A stretch of 64,000 nt of DNA from Bin52 sp965213935 (GCA_965213935.1 CBDCAO010000010.1:496001-560000); one strand, 5' to 3'; numbered from the stretch's first letter, positions 1-8,634 are shown. Numbers and translations: made by a program. Notes: a model not told the origin generated them from the letters alone.

Positions 1-251
1 CATCTTGTGGCCGCCGCCAGCGGGACTCACGACGCGGGCCTCTACAGGTGGCAGGGATTCGGCCGGGAACGCGCCGGGGCGGGCCTTGCGGGATTTTCCG
101 GGGTTGCGGCGACCCGGGGCCAGCCACGCCGCGAACGGGACCACCGTACAGCCTGGCTGCGGGTATACGTATCGGGCGATCCCGCCCGACCGGATGATCG
201 GGCCGGCCCGCATGTGCCGCGGGACCCGGCCATGGCGCGGATGAGGGCGGA
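1..251. other. Left-edge region without a supported gene
   Basis: No reading frame here resembles a known protein; the short open frames are arginine- and glycine-rich, as expected by chance in GC-rich DNA. A CAT at bases 1-3 could be the start codon of a minus-strand gene running off the left edge, but three bases cannot support a call. The stretch probably holds the leader of the following UbiH-type gene. Confidence 0.4.
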
Positions 252-1451
252 TTGACCGGCGACGGCATCCTCGTTGTCGGCGCCGGTCTTGCCGGACTGA
301 CCACGGCGCTGGCGCTTGCCCGCTGCGGACACCGGGTGCACCTGGTGGAACGCCGGCCTCTCGATGCGGTGGTGGCCGATGGCAGGACCACGGCGATCGG
401 GTCTGCGGGCCAGGCGCTCTACGCCGCGATCGGTGCCTGGGAATTCCTCGCACCGCACGCCGAGCCGATCCTTGACATCCGGGTGCGCGACGGCGCGTCG
501 CGGCGCTACCTCGCCTACGATCATCGTTCTGCCGGTGACAGCCCGATGGGCTACATCGTCGAGAATCACCTGCTGCACAGCATCCTGCTGGCACAGGTGC
601 TCGCACAGCCGCTCGTCACCCAGCACCGGGGTGCCGGAGTGGTGCGGCTTGATGCGGAAGGAGGGGTGATCGGGGTCGGGCTGGATGACGGCGCAATCCT
701 GCGCGCCCGTCTGCTCGTTGGCGCCGACGGGCGCGACAGCGCGGTCCGGCGGTGCGCCGGAATCGCCGCGTTGTGCTGGGACTACAAACAGACGGCGATG
801 GTCTGCACCCTTGCCCATTCCCGTTCACACGACAACATCGCCTACGAGTGGTTCTGGCCCGGCGGTCCGCTGGCGGTCCTGCCGATGACACAGGGCCGCT
901 CCTCGGTGGTCTGGACCGAGCAGCGAGCGACCGCGCAGACCCTGGCCGGGCTTGGCGACCGGGACTTCGCCGATGCGCTCGATGCCCGGTTCGAAGGGAT
1001 GCTCGGAGAGCTCGAGATCGTGGGCCGGCGCTGGGTCTTTCCGCTCTCGCTGGTGCTGGCCCGTTGCCGGCGCGCGGCACGACTGGTGCTGGTGGGCGAT
1101 GCCGCCCAGGCGCTGCACCCGATCGCCGGACAGGGCTTCAACCTGGCTTTGAGGGACATCGCGGAACTGGCGGAACAGCTGGCGCAGGCCAGACGGCTCG
1201 GCCTCGACCCCGGTGAGTCCGAACTGCTGCGTCGGTACGAGGCTGCCCGCAGTGTCGACGTGACCGCTCTCACCGTGGCAACCCACGGGCTGAACCGCCT
1301 GTTCTCGAATGCGGTGGTCCCGGTGCGTGCCGCCCGGCAGGCCGGTCTCGCGCTCGTCGAGAGGAGCCCCGGGCTCAAGCGCATGTTCATGCGCCGCGGC
1401 ATGGGTGTCGGCGGCAACCTGCCGGCCTTGCTTGCCGGACGGCTGCCCTGA
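252..1451 (+). CDS. ubiH: UbiH/UbiF-family FAD-dependent ubiquinone-biosynthesis hydroxylase
   Basis: This is a 399-residue flavoprotein monooxygenase of the UbiH/UbiF/UbiL/Coq6 family, which hydroxylates the aromatic ring of ubiquinone precursors using FAD, NAD(P)H and O2 at the inner membrane. The N-terminus has the dinucleotide-binding fold (VVGAGLAGLTTALAL, residues about 7-21). A second FAD motif, GDAAQALHPIAGQGFN, lies near residues 279-294, and the mid-protein GADGRDSAVR motif is present. Length fits the family. The start is a TTG at 252, just before the Rossmann motif; no better in-frame ATG was seen. Which ring position it modifies cannot be told from sequence, because alphaproteobacteria use several UbiH paralogues. 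It converges on the DUF971 gene with a one-base gap. Confidence 0.85.
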   Translation: MTGDGILVVGAGLAGLTTALALARCGHRVHLVERRPLDAVVADGRTTAIGSAGQALYAAIGAWEFLAPHAEPILDIRVRDGASRRYLAYDHRSAGDSPMGYIVENHLLHSILLAQVLAQPLVTQHRGAGVVRLDAEGGVIGVGLDDGAILRARLLVGADGRDSAVRRCAGIAALCWDYKQTAMVCTLAHSRSHDNIAYEWFWPGGPLAVLPMTQGRSSVVWTEQRATAQTLAGLGDRDFADALDARFEGMLGELEIVGRRWVFPLSLVLARCRRAARLVLVGDAAQALHPIAGQGFNLALRDIAELAEQLAQARRLGLDPGESELLRRYEAARSVDVTALTVATHGLNRLFSNAVVPVRAARQAGLALVERSPGLKRMFMRRGMGVGGNLPALLAGRLP

Positions 1452-1452
1452 C

Positions 1453-1827
1453 CTATGGCTCCCGGCTCAGTCCTTCAGCTTCCAGCCGAGCCAGGTAGAG
1501 GTTCCACATCTTCTCCCGGCGCGTCCCGAGTTCGTGGAGATAGCGCCAGGTGAAAATGCCGGTGTCGTGACCGTCGTCGAACCTGATCCGCACCGCGTAG
1601 TTGCCGACCTGCTCCACCGCCACGATCCCAACCAGGCGCTTGCCGGCAACGGTCACCCGCTGGCCCTGCCCGTGTCCGCGGACCTCGGCCGACGGGCTTT
1701 CGACACGCAGCAGTTCGGCCGGCAGCGAGAACCGTTCTCCGTTGTCGAAGACGACGTCGAGCACCCTGTCCCTGGAGTTCGCCCGGATCTCCACCGGCCA
1801 GTGCCGGGTGGCGTCGTCGGGGTTCAC
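1453..1827 (-). CDS. DUF971 (gamma-butyrobetaine hydroxylase N-terminal-like) protein
   Basis: This 124-residue protein matches the DUF971 family, the small domain also found at the N-terminus of gamma-butyrobetaine dioxygenase. Characteristic blocks are the FSLPAELLRVESPSAEVRGHG stretch (residues about 33-53) and the YAVRIRFDDGHDTGIFTW segment in the second half. Bacterial stand-alone members are thought to be small metal-binding or Fe-S-related proteins; the exact role is unknown. Its ATG overlaps the stop of the upstream Trm112-like gene by four bases (ATGA at 1824-1827), so translation is probably coupled. It is the last gene of a minus-strand run: thioredoxin-TPR, LON-domain, Trm112, DUF971. 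Confidence 0.85.
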   Translation of the reverse strand: MNPDDATRHWPVEIRANSRDRVLDVVFDNGERFSLPAELLRVESPSAEVRGHGQGQRVTVAGKRLVGIVAVEQVGNYAVRIRFDDGHDTGIFTWRYLHELGTRREKMWNLYLARLEAEGLSREP

Positions 1828-2069
1828 TCGACCGGGTCCTGGAAGGACCGCGCCGGATCGTTCTCGTCGTCCAGCGGACGCGCGTCGTCAACCAGCATGA
1901 TCGGGATGCCGTTGCGGATCGGAAAGGCGAGGCCGGCCTGTGCGCTGACCAGTTCCTGTGCCTCGCGGTCGTAGCGCAGCGGCGCCTTGGTGAGCGGACA
2001 GACCAGTATCTCGAGCAGCTTCGGGTCCGGTTCCCCCGGACTGGGCATGTCCGGTTCAGTGCCTGACAT
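1824..2069 (-). CDS. Trm112 family protein (YcaR-like)
   Basis: This 81-residue Trm112-family protein has the hallmark LLEILVCPLTKAPLRYD block around residues 19-35 and the AFPIRNGIPIMLVDDAR block that follows. In eukaryotes Trm112 activates methyltransferases; bacterial YcaR-type members are small and mostly uncharacterised. I chose the ATG at 2069 because homology begins shortly after it; a longer in-frame extension lies inside the upstream gene and is not family-like. The start overlaps the 3' end of the LON-domain gene by 14 bases, and the stop overlaps the DUF971 start, so all three are translationally coupled. Confidence 0.85.
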   Translation of the reverse strand: MSGTEPDMPSPGEPDPKLLEILVCPLTKAPLRYDREAQELVSAQAGLAFPIRNGIPIMLVDDARPLDDENDPARSFQDPVE

Positions 2070-2724
2070 CGCTTCCTCCGGCATCCGATTCGTGCAGCGC
2101 CATTTCCAGCAGTGCGACGGTGAGCCTGGCCCGCTCGCCCAGGGTGGGAGTCTCGAGCAGGGCCTGTTTCTCATGCGGCGCAAACGGGCAGCTCATGCCG
2201 ATCGCGGCCAGCAGCCGCGAATCACCTGCCTGTTCCAGTGACTTCCAGTCGGGTTCGATACCGCGGCGGACAAAGTAGCCGCGGACCGCGGACATCAGCC
2301 GCTCGCGGTCGACATCCTCGCCGTCATCCGATTCGAGATCTGCCTGCCACCGGGTCCAGCGTGCGGCGACGCGGCGATACCCGCGACGGGTCTCGACTTC
2401 GTGCCCGACATCAAAGCGGATCAGTCCCGCAAGCGTGATCAGGTACCGACCGTCACCGGTCTCGGAGAACTGGACGATGCGTCCGGCGCAACCGGTCCGG
2501 CTCAGGTCCGGCACCGGTGCCGACTCTTCACCGGCGCAGGGCTGGATCATGCCGATCAGCCGGCCGGCGCCCAGTGCGTCCTCGGTCATTGCCAGGTAGC
2601 GGGGCTCGAAGATGTTGAGCGGCAGCACGCCGTCAGGCAGCAGCAGGACGCCGGGCAGGGGAAAGACGGGCAGGATCGTCGGCAGGGCTCCGGTTGCCGC
2701 GTCCGCACTGCCATCACCGTCCAT
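2056..2724 (-). CDS. LON substrate-binding-domain protein
   Basis: This 222-residue protein consists essentially of the N-terminal (substrate-recognition) domain of Lon protease without the AAA+ or protease domains. The conserved start ILPVFPLPGVLLLPDGVLPLNIFEPRY is visible around residues 17-43, followed by GRLIGMIQP and a GCAGRIVQFSETGDGRYLI block. Stand-alone LON-domain proteins are common in alphaproteobacteria; their function is not settled, though substrate recruitment or protein quality control is plausible. It sits 18 bases downstream of the thioredoxin-TPR gene and overlaps the Trm112 gene, in a putative proteostasis operon. Confidence 0.88.
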   Translation of the reverse strand: MDGDGSADAATGALPTILPVFPLPGVLLLPDGVLPLNIFEPRYLAMTEDALGAGRLIGMIQPCAGEESAPVPDLSRTGCAGRIVQFSETGDGRYLITLAGLIRFDVGHEVETRRGYRRVAARWTRWQADLESDDGEDVDRERLMSAVRGYFVRRGIEPDWKSLEQAGDSRLLAAIGMSCPFAPHEKQALLETPTLGERARLTVALLEMALHESDAGGSDVRH

Positions 2725-2742
2725 CGCTGCCTCGCGCCGGCC

Positions 2743-3648
2743 TCAGGAGAACAGGATCGAGGACAGTCGCTTGCGGGCCGATACGGTCAGCGGGTCGGAG
2801 TGGCCGAAGACACCGAACAGCTTGATCAGCTGCTTGCGGGCTGCCTCGTCGTTGTGGTCCCGGTTGATCCGTATGCTCTCAAGCAACTGGTCCACCGCAC
2901 CTTCGCGATCATGGGCACCGTAAAGCGCCATGGCAAGGTCGTAGCGCGCATCCAGATCGTCCGGGTTGGCCTGGAGACGGCGGCGGAGTGCCGTCGCGTC
3001 GCCAGCCTCCGCGCCCGCGTCCGCAAGGTCGATGCGTGCGAGCACGCGGACGATGTCCGCCTCCCGCCGCTGCTGGTCATCAAGACCCGCAATCATCTCG
3101 CGGGCCCGGTCGGTGTCACCCGTCTCCACCAGGCAGGTCGCCAGTCCGGCCAGGGCGCGCGTCTCGCCAGGCGCATGGGCGAGAATCTGGTTGTACAGAC
3201 CTGCGGCACCGCGGTGGTTGCCGCCAGCCGCCATCTCCCCGGCCTGCTCCAGCAGATCATCGATCGGCGACGCGGCACCCGCACCTCCGGTGAGCCGGGC
3301 GACGAACTCGCGCACCTGGCTTTCTGGCACCGCGCCCGCGAAACCATCCACGGGTTGTCCGTCCCTGAAGGCGAAGACCGCAGGTATCGACTGCACCCGC
3401 AACGACTGGGCAATTTCCGGGTTCTGGTCGATATCGACCTTCACCAGCCTGACTGCGCCCCCTGCTTCGCGGGTGACCTTCTCGAGAACCGGGCCGAGCT
3501 GCCGGCAGGGGCCGCACCACGGCGCCCAGAGATCGACGATGACCGGTGTGGTTTTCGAAGCTTCGACAACATCGCTCATGAAGCTTGCCGAGGTGGCGTC
3601 GGTCACCACGTCCGGTGTCGCGGCAGGCGCGTTGATCAGTGTCTCCAT
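2743..3648 (-). CDS. ybbN: Thioredoxin-TPR protein, YbbN/CnoX-like co-chaperone
   Basis: This 301-residue protein has an N-terminal thioredoxin fold carrying a complete WCGPC active site (residues 44-48) and the cis-proline region SIPAVFAF near residues 85-92. It is followed by TPR-like helical repeats from about residue 130. This is the architecture of YbbN/CnoX, which protects substrates from oxidative aggregation and hands them to DnaK or GroEL. E. coli CnoX lacks a redox-active CxxC, whereas alphaproteobacterial members such as this one keep it, so redox activity is likely. It heads the minus-strand run with the LON-domain, Trm112 and DUF971 genes. Confidence 0.9.
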   Translation of the reverse strand: METLINAPAATPDVVTDATSASFMSDVVEASKTTPVIVDLWAPWCGPCRQLGPVLEKVTREAGGAVRLVKVDIDQNPEIAQSLRVQSIPAVFAFRDGQPVDGFAGAVPESQVREFVARLTGGAGAASPIDDLLEQAGEMAAGGNHRGAAGLYNQILAHAPGETRALAGLATCLVETGDTDRAREMIAGLDDQQRREADIVRVLARIDLADAGAEAGDATALRRRLQANPDDLDARYDLAMALYGAHDREGAVDQLLESIRINRDHNDEAARKQLIKLFGVFGHSDPLTVSARKRLSSILFS

Positions 3649-3670
3649 GTGAACTCTGCCCTTCCTGGCG

Positions 3671-4204
3671 TCACTGGCTGGCCGCCGGCACGGGGTCGCC
3701 GCACGGTTCGAGGTCGAGGATCCGCGGTTCGTGTCCGCATGACCTGATATAGGTGATGAGATCGTCCGGCTCGATCGCCGTGGTCATGTCATTCGAGAGA
3801 GGATGATAGTTGAGCGGCGCGAGCGCCAGCATCTGCCTGTCGAGAATCACCTGGACCCGGCACTCGGCGTCATTGATCAGAGCGAACGGGGAGACGGCCC
3901 CCGGCACGACACCCAGCACCTGCATCAGGCGTTCGGGCGAGCCGAACGACAACCTGTCGGCACCCAGTGGCCGGCGCAGCCAGCCGAGGTCAAGTCGAAG
4001 GTCCTCGCGGCAGACGAGAAGCCACATCCGTTTTCGCCGGTCACGCAGGAACAGGTTCTTGCAGTGACCGCCGGGCATGTCGCCACGCAACGCCTTCGAC
4101 TGTTCAACGGTGAACAGCGGCGGATGGGTGTGGGTGACCGTGTCAATTCCCAGGCCGTCAAGCCGGTCGAACACGTGCCGGGGTGTTGCGGTAACTGCTT
4201 GCAT
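3671..4204 (-). CDS. ProX/YbaK-type aminoacyl-tRNA deacylase
   Basis: This 177-residue protein is of the YbaK / prolyl-tRNA synthetase-associated domain family, stand-alone editing enzymes that hydrolyse mischarged tRNA (Ala-tRNAPro for ProX-type members). Family blocks are THTHPPLFTVEQS (residues about 24-36), GGHCKNLFLRDRRKRMWLLV (about 45-64) and LGVVPGAVSPFALINDAE (about 96-113). The conserved lysine of the KNLFL motif is present. Length is normal for the ProX subtype. It lies between the thioredoxin-TPR gene and the TPR/glycosyltransferase-like gene on the same strand, with short gaps of about 22 and 36 bases. Confidence 0.88.
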   Translation of the reverse strand: MQAVTATPRHVFDRLDGLGIDTVTHTHPPLFTVEQSKALRGDMPGGHCKNLFLRDRRKRMWLLVCREDLRLDLGWLRRPLGADRLSFGSPERLMQVLGVVPGAVSPFALINDAECRVQVILDRQMLALAPLNYHPLSNDMTTAIEPDDLITYIRSCGHEPRILDLEPCGDPVPAASQ

Positions 4205-4240
4205 GTCATCAGGGGACAGGTCGGATGCGGGTGGACCGTA

Positions 4241-6112
4241 TCAGGTACCGGGTACCGGCTGGACAATAGCGTCCGAAGCCGGCGCGGAAAAGACCTCGTC
4301 ACCGGCAGAACACCCGGCTTCCCCGAGTGCCGCGCCGACCGCCTCGATGACACCGGTCCAGTCGCCCTGTCGCGTCTGGCGGAACACGCGAGCGGTCGGG
4401 TACCAGGGGTTCTGTGGATGTTCCTCCATCCATGGCCAGTCGCAGGCCTGGCCGAGCAGGATCCAGAACGGCACACCGAGCGCTCCGGCAAGCCGCGCGA
4501 TGGTCGAGTCGACGGTGATGACCAGGTCGAGCTGCCGCAATACGGAGCCGACATCGCACAGGTCGCCGAACCGCTCGCCCAGTTCCGTGATTCCGTCCGG
4601 CGCCTCGCCCGGCTGCAGGGCGAACAGCCGGATATCGGTGCGCGCGGCGATCGGCCGGATGGCCTCGACGGGCATCGAGCTTCGCGGGTCGGTGTCCGGA
4701 TTCCAGGTATCCGCCCACACCAGTCCGATCCGACGCCGACCGTCGCTCTGCCCGAACTCGGGCACCTCGACGTGCCAGTCCCCGGGCAAATCGAGCCACG
4801 GGCGGCCCGGAATGTCGTCTTCCGTCGCCACGCCCAGGGAGTGGGCGACGCTCGGCAGGGGCAGCTGCACGCTGACATCGCGCTGTACCGAGCCTGGTTC
4901 GACCACCACCACCTCGTCCGGTACGCGCTCGAACAGGCGTTGGAGTGGGGGATGGCACTCGAGAATGACACTGCCACCGCTGGCGGCGATGGCCGGCAGG
5001 AAGCGGGCAAAATGGATGTGGTCGGCCATGGACCGCTCGGCCCGCAGCAGCAGGGTCCGGCCGGCGAGCGCACTGCCGTCCCAGGCCGGCTGGCGGAACC
5101 CGGGGTGCCTGGTATCGGAACGCGGGTCGCGCCAGCGCCACTCGTAGCCTTCGAAACCCTCTGCGAGGCGCCCCTGCCCGAGCAGCACCTGCGACCGGTT
5201 CCGGCGAAACCCCGCCTGGTCGGGATTGATGCGCAGGGCCTGGTCGTAACAGATCATCGCCTCCCGGAGCCTGCCGGCGTCACGCTCGAGGTTGCCGAGG
5301 TTGTACCAGGCCGAGGCGCTCTCCGGGTCGCGGACCAGCGCATGCCGGAGAGCGGTACGGGACTCGTCGAAACGTTCGGTCAGTCGCAGCACCGAGCCGA
5401 GATTGGAGTAGACCGAGGAGCGCTGCTCCGATCTCAATGCCGACCGGTAGCTGGCTTCGGCCTCGGGGTAGCGCTGTTGCGACTGCTGCAGCACTCCCAG
5501 TTCGAGCAGGGTTCCGCAGCGCTGGGATCCGGTGCAGCGCTCCGACAGATGACCGAGCACGCGCTCGGCCCGGTCGATGTGGCCCAGCTTGCCGAGAGCG
5601 AGTGCGAGGGCGCGGCGCTTCGAAGGCCGGTGCGGATCGAGGTTGACCGCAACCTCGAGGTGCGGCAGCGCCTTCCCGTACTCGTTCTGGCCGGCGTGTG
5701 CCTGTCCCAGCCGGAACTGCAGTTCCGGGAACAGCGGGAACCGCTTCAGTCCCTCGCGGATCATCGACATCTCGTAGGACCGGTCCCGGCTTTCCCTGCC
5801 GAGCATGGCTCCGACGACGAAGAACTGCGCATCAAACCCGGCGTGGTTCGAGCGGACGACCCGAACCATGCGCTTCTTTGCCGCTGCCGTGCGGCCCGTC
5901 CGGTTTGACAGCAGTGCGAGCCGCCACTCGAGCATCGGGTGGCCGGGATACTCCTTCAGGCCATTGCGGACCAGCTCTTCGGCCTTGCGGTACCGTTCCG
6001 AGCGGTCGCGGTTGCGCGCATCGACCATCTGGTCGAAATTCGAGATGTAGAAGTCCAGCAACCGCTTCTTCGGCCTGGCGCCGGCCTCGCGTGGAGCTGT
6101 CTTCCGGTTCAT
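4241..6112 (-). CDS. TPR protein fused to a C-terminal glycosyltransferase-9-like domain
   Basis: This 623-residue protein has an N-terminal half made of tetratricopeptide repeats (for example SASAWYNLGNLERDAGRLRE, then CYDQALRINPDQAG) followed by a C-terminal domain of about 300 residues. The junction GRLAEGFEGYEWRWRD and the later blocks WDGSALAGRTLLLRAE and SDGRRRIGLVWAD are typical of TPR proteins with a GT-B, heptosyltransferase/GT9-like end. The DLVITVDSTIARLAGALG block fits a nucleotide-sugar-binding loop. Such proteins are usually annotated as TPR-containing glycosyltransferases, but substrate and activity are unknown. The start ATG at 6112 was chosen because a charged N-terminus (RPKKRLLDFYISNFDQMV) begins there; the upstream extension overlaps the divergent macrodomain gene and looks random. 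Confidence 0.75.
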   Translation of the reverse strand: MNRKTAPREAGARPKKRLLDFYISNFDQMVDARNRDRSERYRKAEELVRNGLKEYPGHPMLEWRLALLSNRTGRTAAAKKRMVRVVRSNHAGFDAQFFVVGAMLGRESRDRSYEMSMIREGLKRFPLFPELQFRLGQAHAGQNEYGKALPHLEVAVNLDPHRPSKRRALALALGKLGHIDRAERVLGHLSERCTGSQRCGTLLELGVLQQSQQRYPEAEASYRSALRSEQRSSVYSNLGSVLRLTERFDESRTALRHALVRDPESASAWYNLGNLERDAGRLREAMICYDQALRINPDQAGFRRNRSQVLLGQGRLAEGFEGYEWRWRDPRSDTRHPGFRQPAWDGSALAGRTLLLRAERSMADHIHFARFLPAIAASGGSVILECHPPLQRLFERVPDEVVVVEPGSVQRDVSVQLPLPSVAHSLGVATEDDIPGRPWLDLPGDWHVEVPEFGQSDGRRRIGLVWADTWNPDTDPRSSMPVEAIRPIAARTDIRLFALQPGEAPDGITELGERFGDLCDVGSVLRQLDLVITVDSTIARLAGALGVPFWILLGQACDWPWMEEHPQNPWYPTARVFRQTRQGDWTGVIEAVGAALGEAGCSAGDEVFSAPASDAIVQPVPGT

Positions 6113-6205
6113 CAATCCTGCGCCTGGCGCTGGTGTCGGAAATTGCGGGCCCGGTGGCCCGGTCCCGTATGTGCCGGAAATCCGCTCGCGGAACAAGGGC
6201 CGGCG

Positions 6206-6775
6206 ATGCCGGAAACAGGGGAGGGCAAGCGCATCGTGACGGACCGGATCAGGATCGAGGTCGCCGATATCACCCGGCTTTGCGTGGATGCCGTCGTCAA
6301 CGCGGCCAACGACAGGCTCGCTCCCGGCGGCGGTGTCGATGGCGCGATCCGCCGGGCTGCCGGTCCCGCGCTGACCAGGGCGACCGCGGCACTTGGCGGC
6401 TGTCCCACCGGCGAGGCGGTTGTGACTGGCGGGTTCGGATTGCCGGCGCAGTTCGTGATCCACACGGCCGGGCCGGTCTGGGCCGGCGGAGAACAGGGCG
6501 AGGGCGAACTGCTGGCCCGATGCTACCGCGCCGTGCTGACGCGCGCCGTCGAGATCGGCGCCCGCACCGTTGCCTTTCCGGCAATCTCGACAGGCGTCTA
6601 CGGGTTTCCTGCGGACCTGGCCGCGGAGATCGCGACCCGGGAGGCCGCGGCGTTTCTCGACGGCTGTCAGGACATCGAGAGCGTGGTGCTGGTCGCCTTC
6701 GATGCTGCTGCGGTCGGCGTGCTCGCGGCGGCCCTGCGCCGGACCGTGGTCAGATCATCGACAGGCCGCCGTTGA
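6206..6775 (+). CDS. Macrodomain (O-acetyl-ADP-ribose deacetylase-type) protein
   Basis: This 189-residue single macrodomain protein binds ADP-ribose and, in MacroD/YmdB-type members, hydrolyses O-acetyl-ADP-ribose or mono-ADP-ribosyl-aspartate/glutamate. The signature VNAANDRLAPGGGVDGAIRR lies at about residues 32-51, with the catalytic-loop asparagines and GGGVDGAI intact, and the second loop AFPAISTGVYGFP at about 121-133. A GTG at 6236 is an alternative start ten codons in. It is divergent from the TPR fusion gene, and its 3' end overlaps the end of fabG by 26 bases on the opposite strand, a compact tail-to-tail arrangement. Confidence 0.9.
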   Translation: MPETGEGKRIVTDRIRIEVADITRLCVDAVVNAANDRLAPGGGVDGAIRRAAGPALTRATAALGGCPTGEAVVTGGFGLPAQFVIHTAGPVWAGGEQGEGELLARCYRAVLTRAVEIGARTVAFPAISTGVYGFPADLAAEIATREAAAFLDGCQDIESVVLVAFDAAAVGVLAAALRRTVVRSSTGRR

Positions 6776-7493
6776 CATGCACGGTGGCGCCGGTCACGAA
6801 CCCGGCCTCGCGCGATGCGAGATAGGTCACGGTGGCGGCAACATCGGCCGGTTCGCCAAGCCGACCCACAGGGGTGGCGGCCAGCAGCGTCTCGCGCTGC
6901 GCCTCGGTGAGCGCGTCGGTCATGGCGGTCCGCACGAAGCCCGGGGCCACCACGTTGACGGTGATGCCGCGTGATGCCACCTCGGCGGCGAGTGCCTTGG
7001 AAAAACCGACCATGCCGGCCTTCGAAGCGGCGTAGTTGGCCTGGCCGGGGTTTCCGATTGCGCCGACCACCGACGAAATCCCGATGATCCTGCCCCAGCG
7101 CCGGCGGGTCATGCCGCGCAGCAGCGCCCGCGAGAGCCGGAAGGCGGAGCCGAGGTTGACGGTGAGGACATGGTCCCAGTCGGCATCCTTCATGCGCAGC
7201 AGCAAGCCGTCGCGGGTCACCCCGGCATTGTTGACCAGAATGTCGATCCCGCCGTCGGCTTCGGCTTCGGCCTGCCTGGCAAGCCCGTCGACGGACGCGG
7301 CATCGGCGAGGTCGGCGGTGATGACATGGACCCGGTCTCCCAGTTCCGTGGCAAGGTTCTCGAGCGCCTCACGCCGGGTGCCGGAGATCACCACCTCCGC
7401 CCCGCGCTCGTGAAGGGCGCGCGCGACGGCGCCCCCGATGCCGCCGCTGGCTCCGGTGACGAGGGCCGAGGTTCCGGTCAGGTCGAACATCAT
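6750..7493 (-). CDS. fabG: 3-oxoacyl-[acyl-carrier-protein] reductase
   Basis: This NADPH-dependent SDR reduces beta-ketoacyl-ACP in type II fatty-acid synthesis. At 247 residues it has family length. The cofactor motif TGASGGIGG lies near residues 13-21, the NNAGVTRDGLLLRM block is the FabG hallmark, and the catalytic Ser/Tyr/Lys are visible (SSVVGAIGNPGQANYAASK). The tail ends VNGGLSMI, as in typical FabG. Two adjacent ATG codons (7493 and 7490) overlap the stop of fabD, so the pair is coupled. The expected acpP and fabF do not follow; the next sequence is the convergent macrodomain gene. Confidence 0.95.
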   Translation of the reverse strand: MMFDLTGTSALVTGASGGIGGAVARALHERGAEVVISGTRREALENLATELGDRVHVITADLADAASVDGLARQAEAEADGGIDILVNNAGVTRDGLLLRMKDADWDHVLTVNLGSAFRLSRALLRGMTRRRWGRIIGISSVVGAIGNPGQANYAASKAGMVGFSKALAAEVASRGITVNVVAPGFVRTAMTDALTEAQRETLLAATPVGRLGEPADVAATVTYLASREAGFVTGATVHVNGGLSMI

Positions 7494-8461
7494 GGATCTT
7501 TCCGTGTGGTGATGCCGGCTGCCAGCTCCGCGATCGCGTCCGGGGTGGCTGCACTGCCGGCTGCGAGCGACCGGTCGATGCGCCGGTGCAGTCCGGTCAG
7601 TACGTTGCCCGGTCCGAGCTCGATGATCCCTGTGACACCCCGACCGGCCATCCAGAGCACCGACTCGCGCCAGCGCACCATCTGCGTAACCTGTTCGACC
7701 AGCCGGGCCCGGATGGCATCGGCATGTGGTTCGACCGGAGCGGCGAGCACGTTCGCAACCAGGGGCACGACGGGCGGCCTGATGGTGACCCCGGCCAGCG
7801 CTTCGGCCATGCGCTCGGCCGCCGGCTGCATCAGGCTGCAATGAAAGGGGGCGCTGACCGGCAACATGATGGCACGGCGGATGCCCTTGTTCCGGGCCAG
7901 CTCGAGTGCCAGCTCGACCGCCTCGCGCGCACCGCTGATCACCACCTGCCCCGGCGCATTGTCATTGGCGATGTCGCAGACGCCGCGCTCGCCCACCTGC
8001 CCGGCGATGTCGCGTGCGGTCTCGAGCTCGGCGCCGAGCAGGGCTGCCATTGCACCTTCGCCGACCGGCACCGCCTGCTGCATCGCCTCACCGCGCAGGC
8101 GAAGCAGGCGTGCCGTATCCGCGATATCGATCGCGCCGGCGGCGGCAAGGGCCGTGTACTCGCCGAGCGAGTGGCCCGCCACCATGCCTGCCAGTCCGGC
8201 AAGCGGTGTTCCGGTCCGGGTCTCGAGCAGGCGCAGGGCTGCAATACCGACCGTCATCAGGGCAGGCTGGGCATTGCGGGTCAGCATCAGTTCCTCGACC
8301 GGTCCCTCGAACATGAGGCGCGACAGGTCCTCGCCGAGCGCGTCATCGACCTGGCGAAAGACATCGCCGGAGCCGGCTCCGGCCAGTTCCCTGCCCATCC
8401 CGACTGCCTGGGATCCCTGTCCGGGAAAGACGATCGCCCGTTGATGCCTGTCCGTACTCAT
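7490..8461 (-). CDS. fabD: Malonyl-CoA:ACP transacylase
   Basis: FabD loads malonate onto acyl carrier protein. The 323-residue protein starts with the canonical IVFPGQGSQAVGMG block, carries the nucleophile motif GHSLGEY (serine near residue 100) and the catalytic-histidine region SAPFHCSLM near residues 205-213, and ends with the ELGPGNVLTGLHRRI block. The ATG at 8461 was chosen because homology starts about eight residues later. It lies immediately upstream of and overlaps fabG. It is divergent from the rpsF operon across about 275 bases of promoter DNA. Confidence 0.95.
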   Translation of the reverse strand: MSTDRHQRAIVFPGQGSQAVGMGRELAGAGSGDVFRQVDDALGEDLSRLMFEGPVEELMLTRNAQPALMTVGIAALRLLETRTGTPLAGLAGMVAGHSLGEYTALAAAGAIDIADTARLLRLRGEAMQQAVPVGEGAMAALLGAELETARDIAGQVGERGVCDIANDNAPGQVVISGAREAVELALELARNKGIRRAIMLPVSAPFHCSLMQPAAERMAEALAGVTIRPPVVPLVANVLAAPVEPHADAIRARLVEQVTQMVRWRESVLWMAGRGVTGIIELGPGNVLTGLHRRIDRSLAAGSAATPDAIAELAAGITTRKDP

Positions 8462-8606
8462 GTTCGCCACAATCCGCGCCGCGTGATCGTCGCGGCCACG
8501 TTTCACACCGGAGCCCGTCAAGTCAACTGCCGTCGCACTCCTGATCGTGGTGCGGGCGCGCACGGGGAAACGCCGGGTCTGGCCGGCGCGCCGCTGCAGG
8601 TGCAGC

Positions 8607-8634
8607 TTGAACCCGCGTGCGCTCGCTGTATAGT
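8607..8634 (+). promoter_or_regulatory. Sigma70-type promoter for the rpsF-rpsR-rplI-dnaB operon
   Basis: A TTGAAC -35-like hexamer at 8607-8612 is separated by 16 bases from a TATAGT -10-like hexamer at 8629-8634. This is a close match to the vegetative promoter consensus in otherwise GC-rich DNA, about 100 bases upstream of the rpsF start. The placement leaves room for a structured 5' leader. Confidence 0.6.

Noticed and set aside
3803..5908. Plus-strand open frame of about 701 codons opposite the ProX and TPR-glycosyltransferase genes
   Set aside because: The opposite strand carries unmistakable TPR and YbaK homology; this frame has none.
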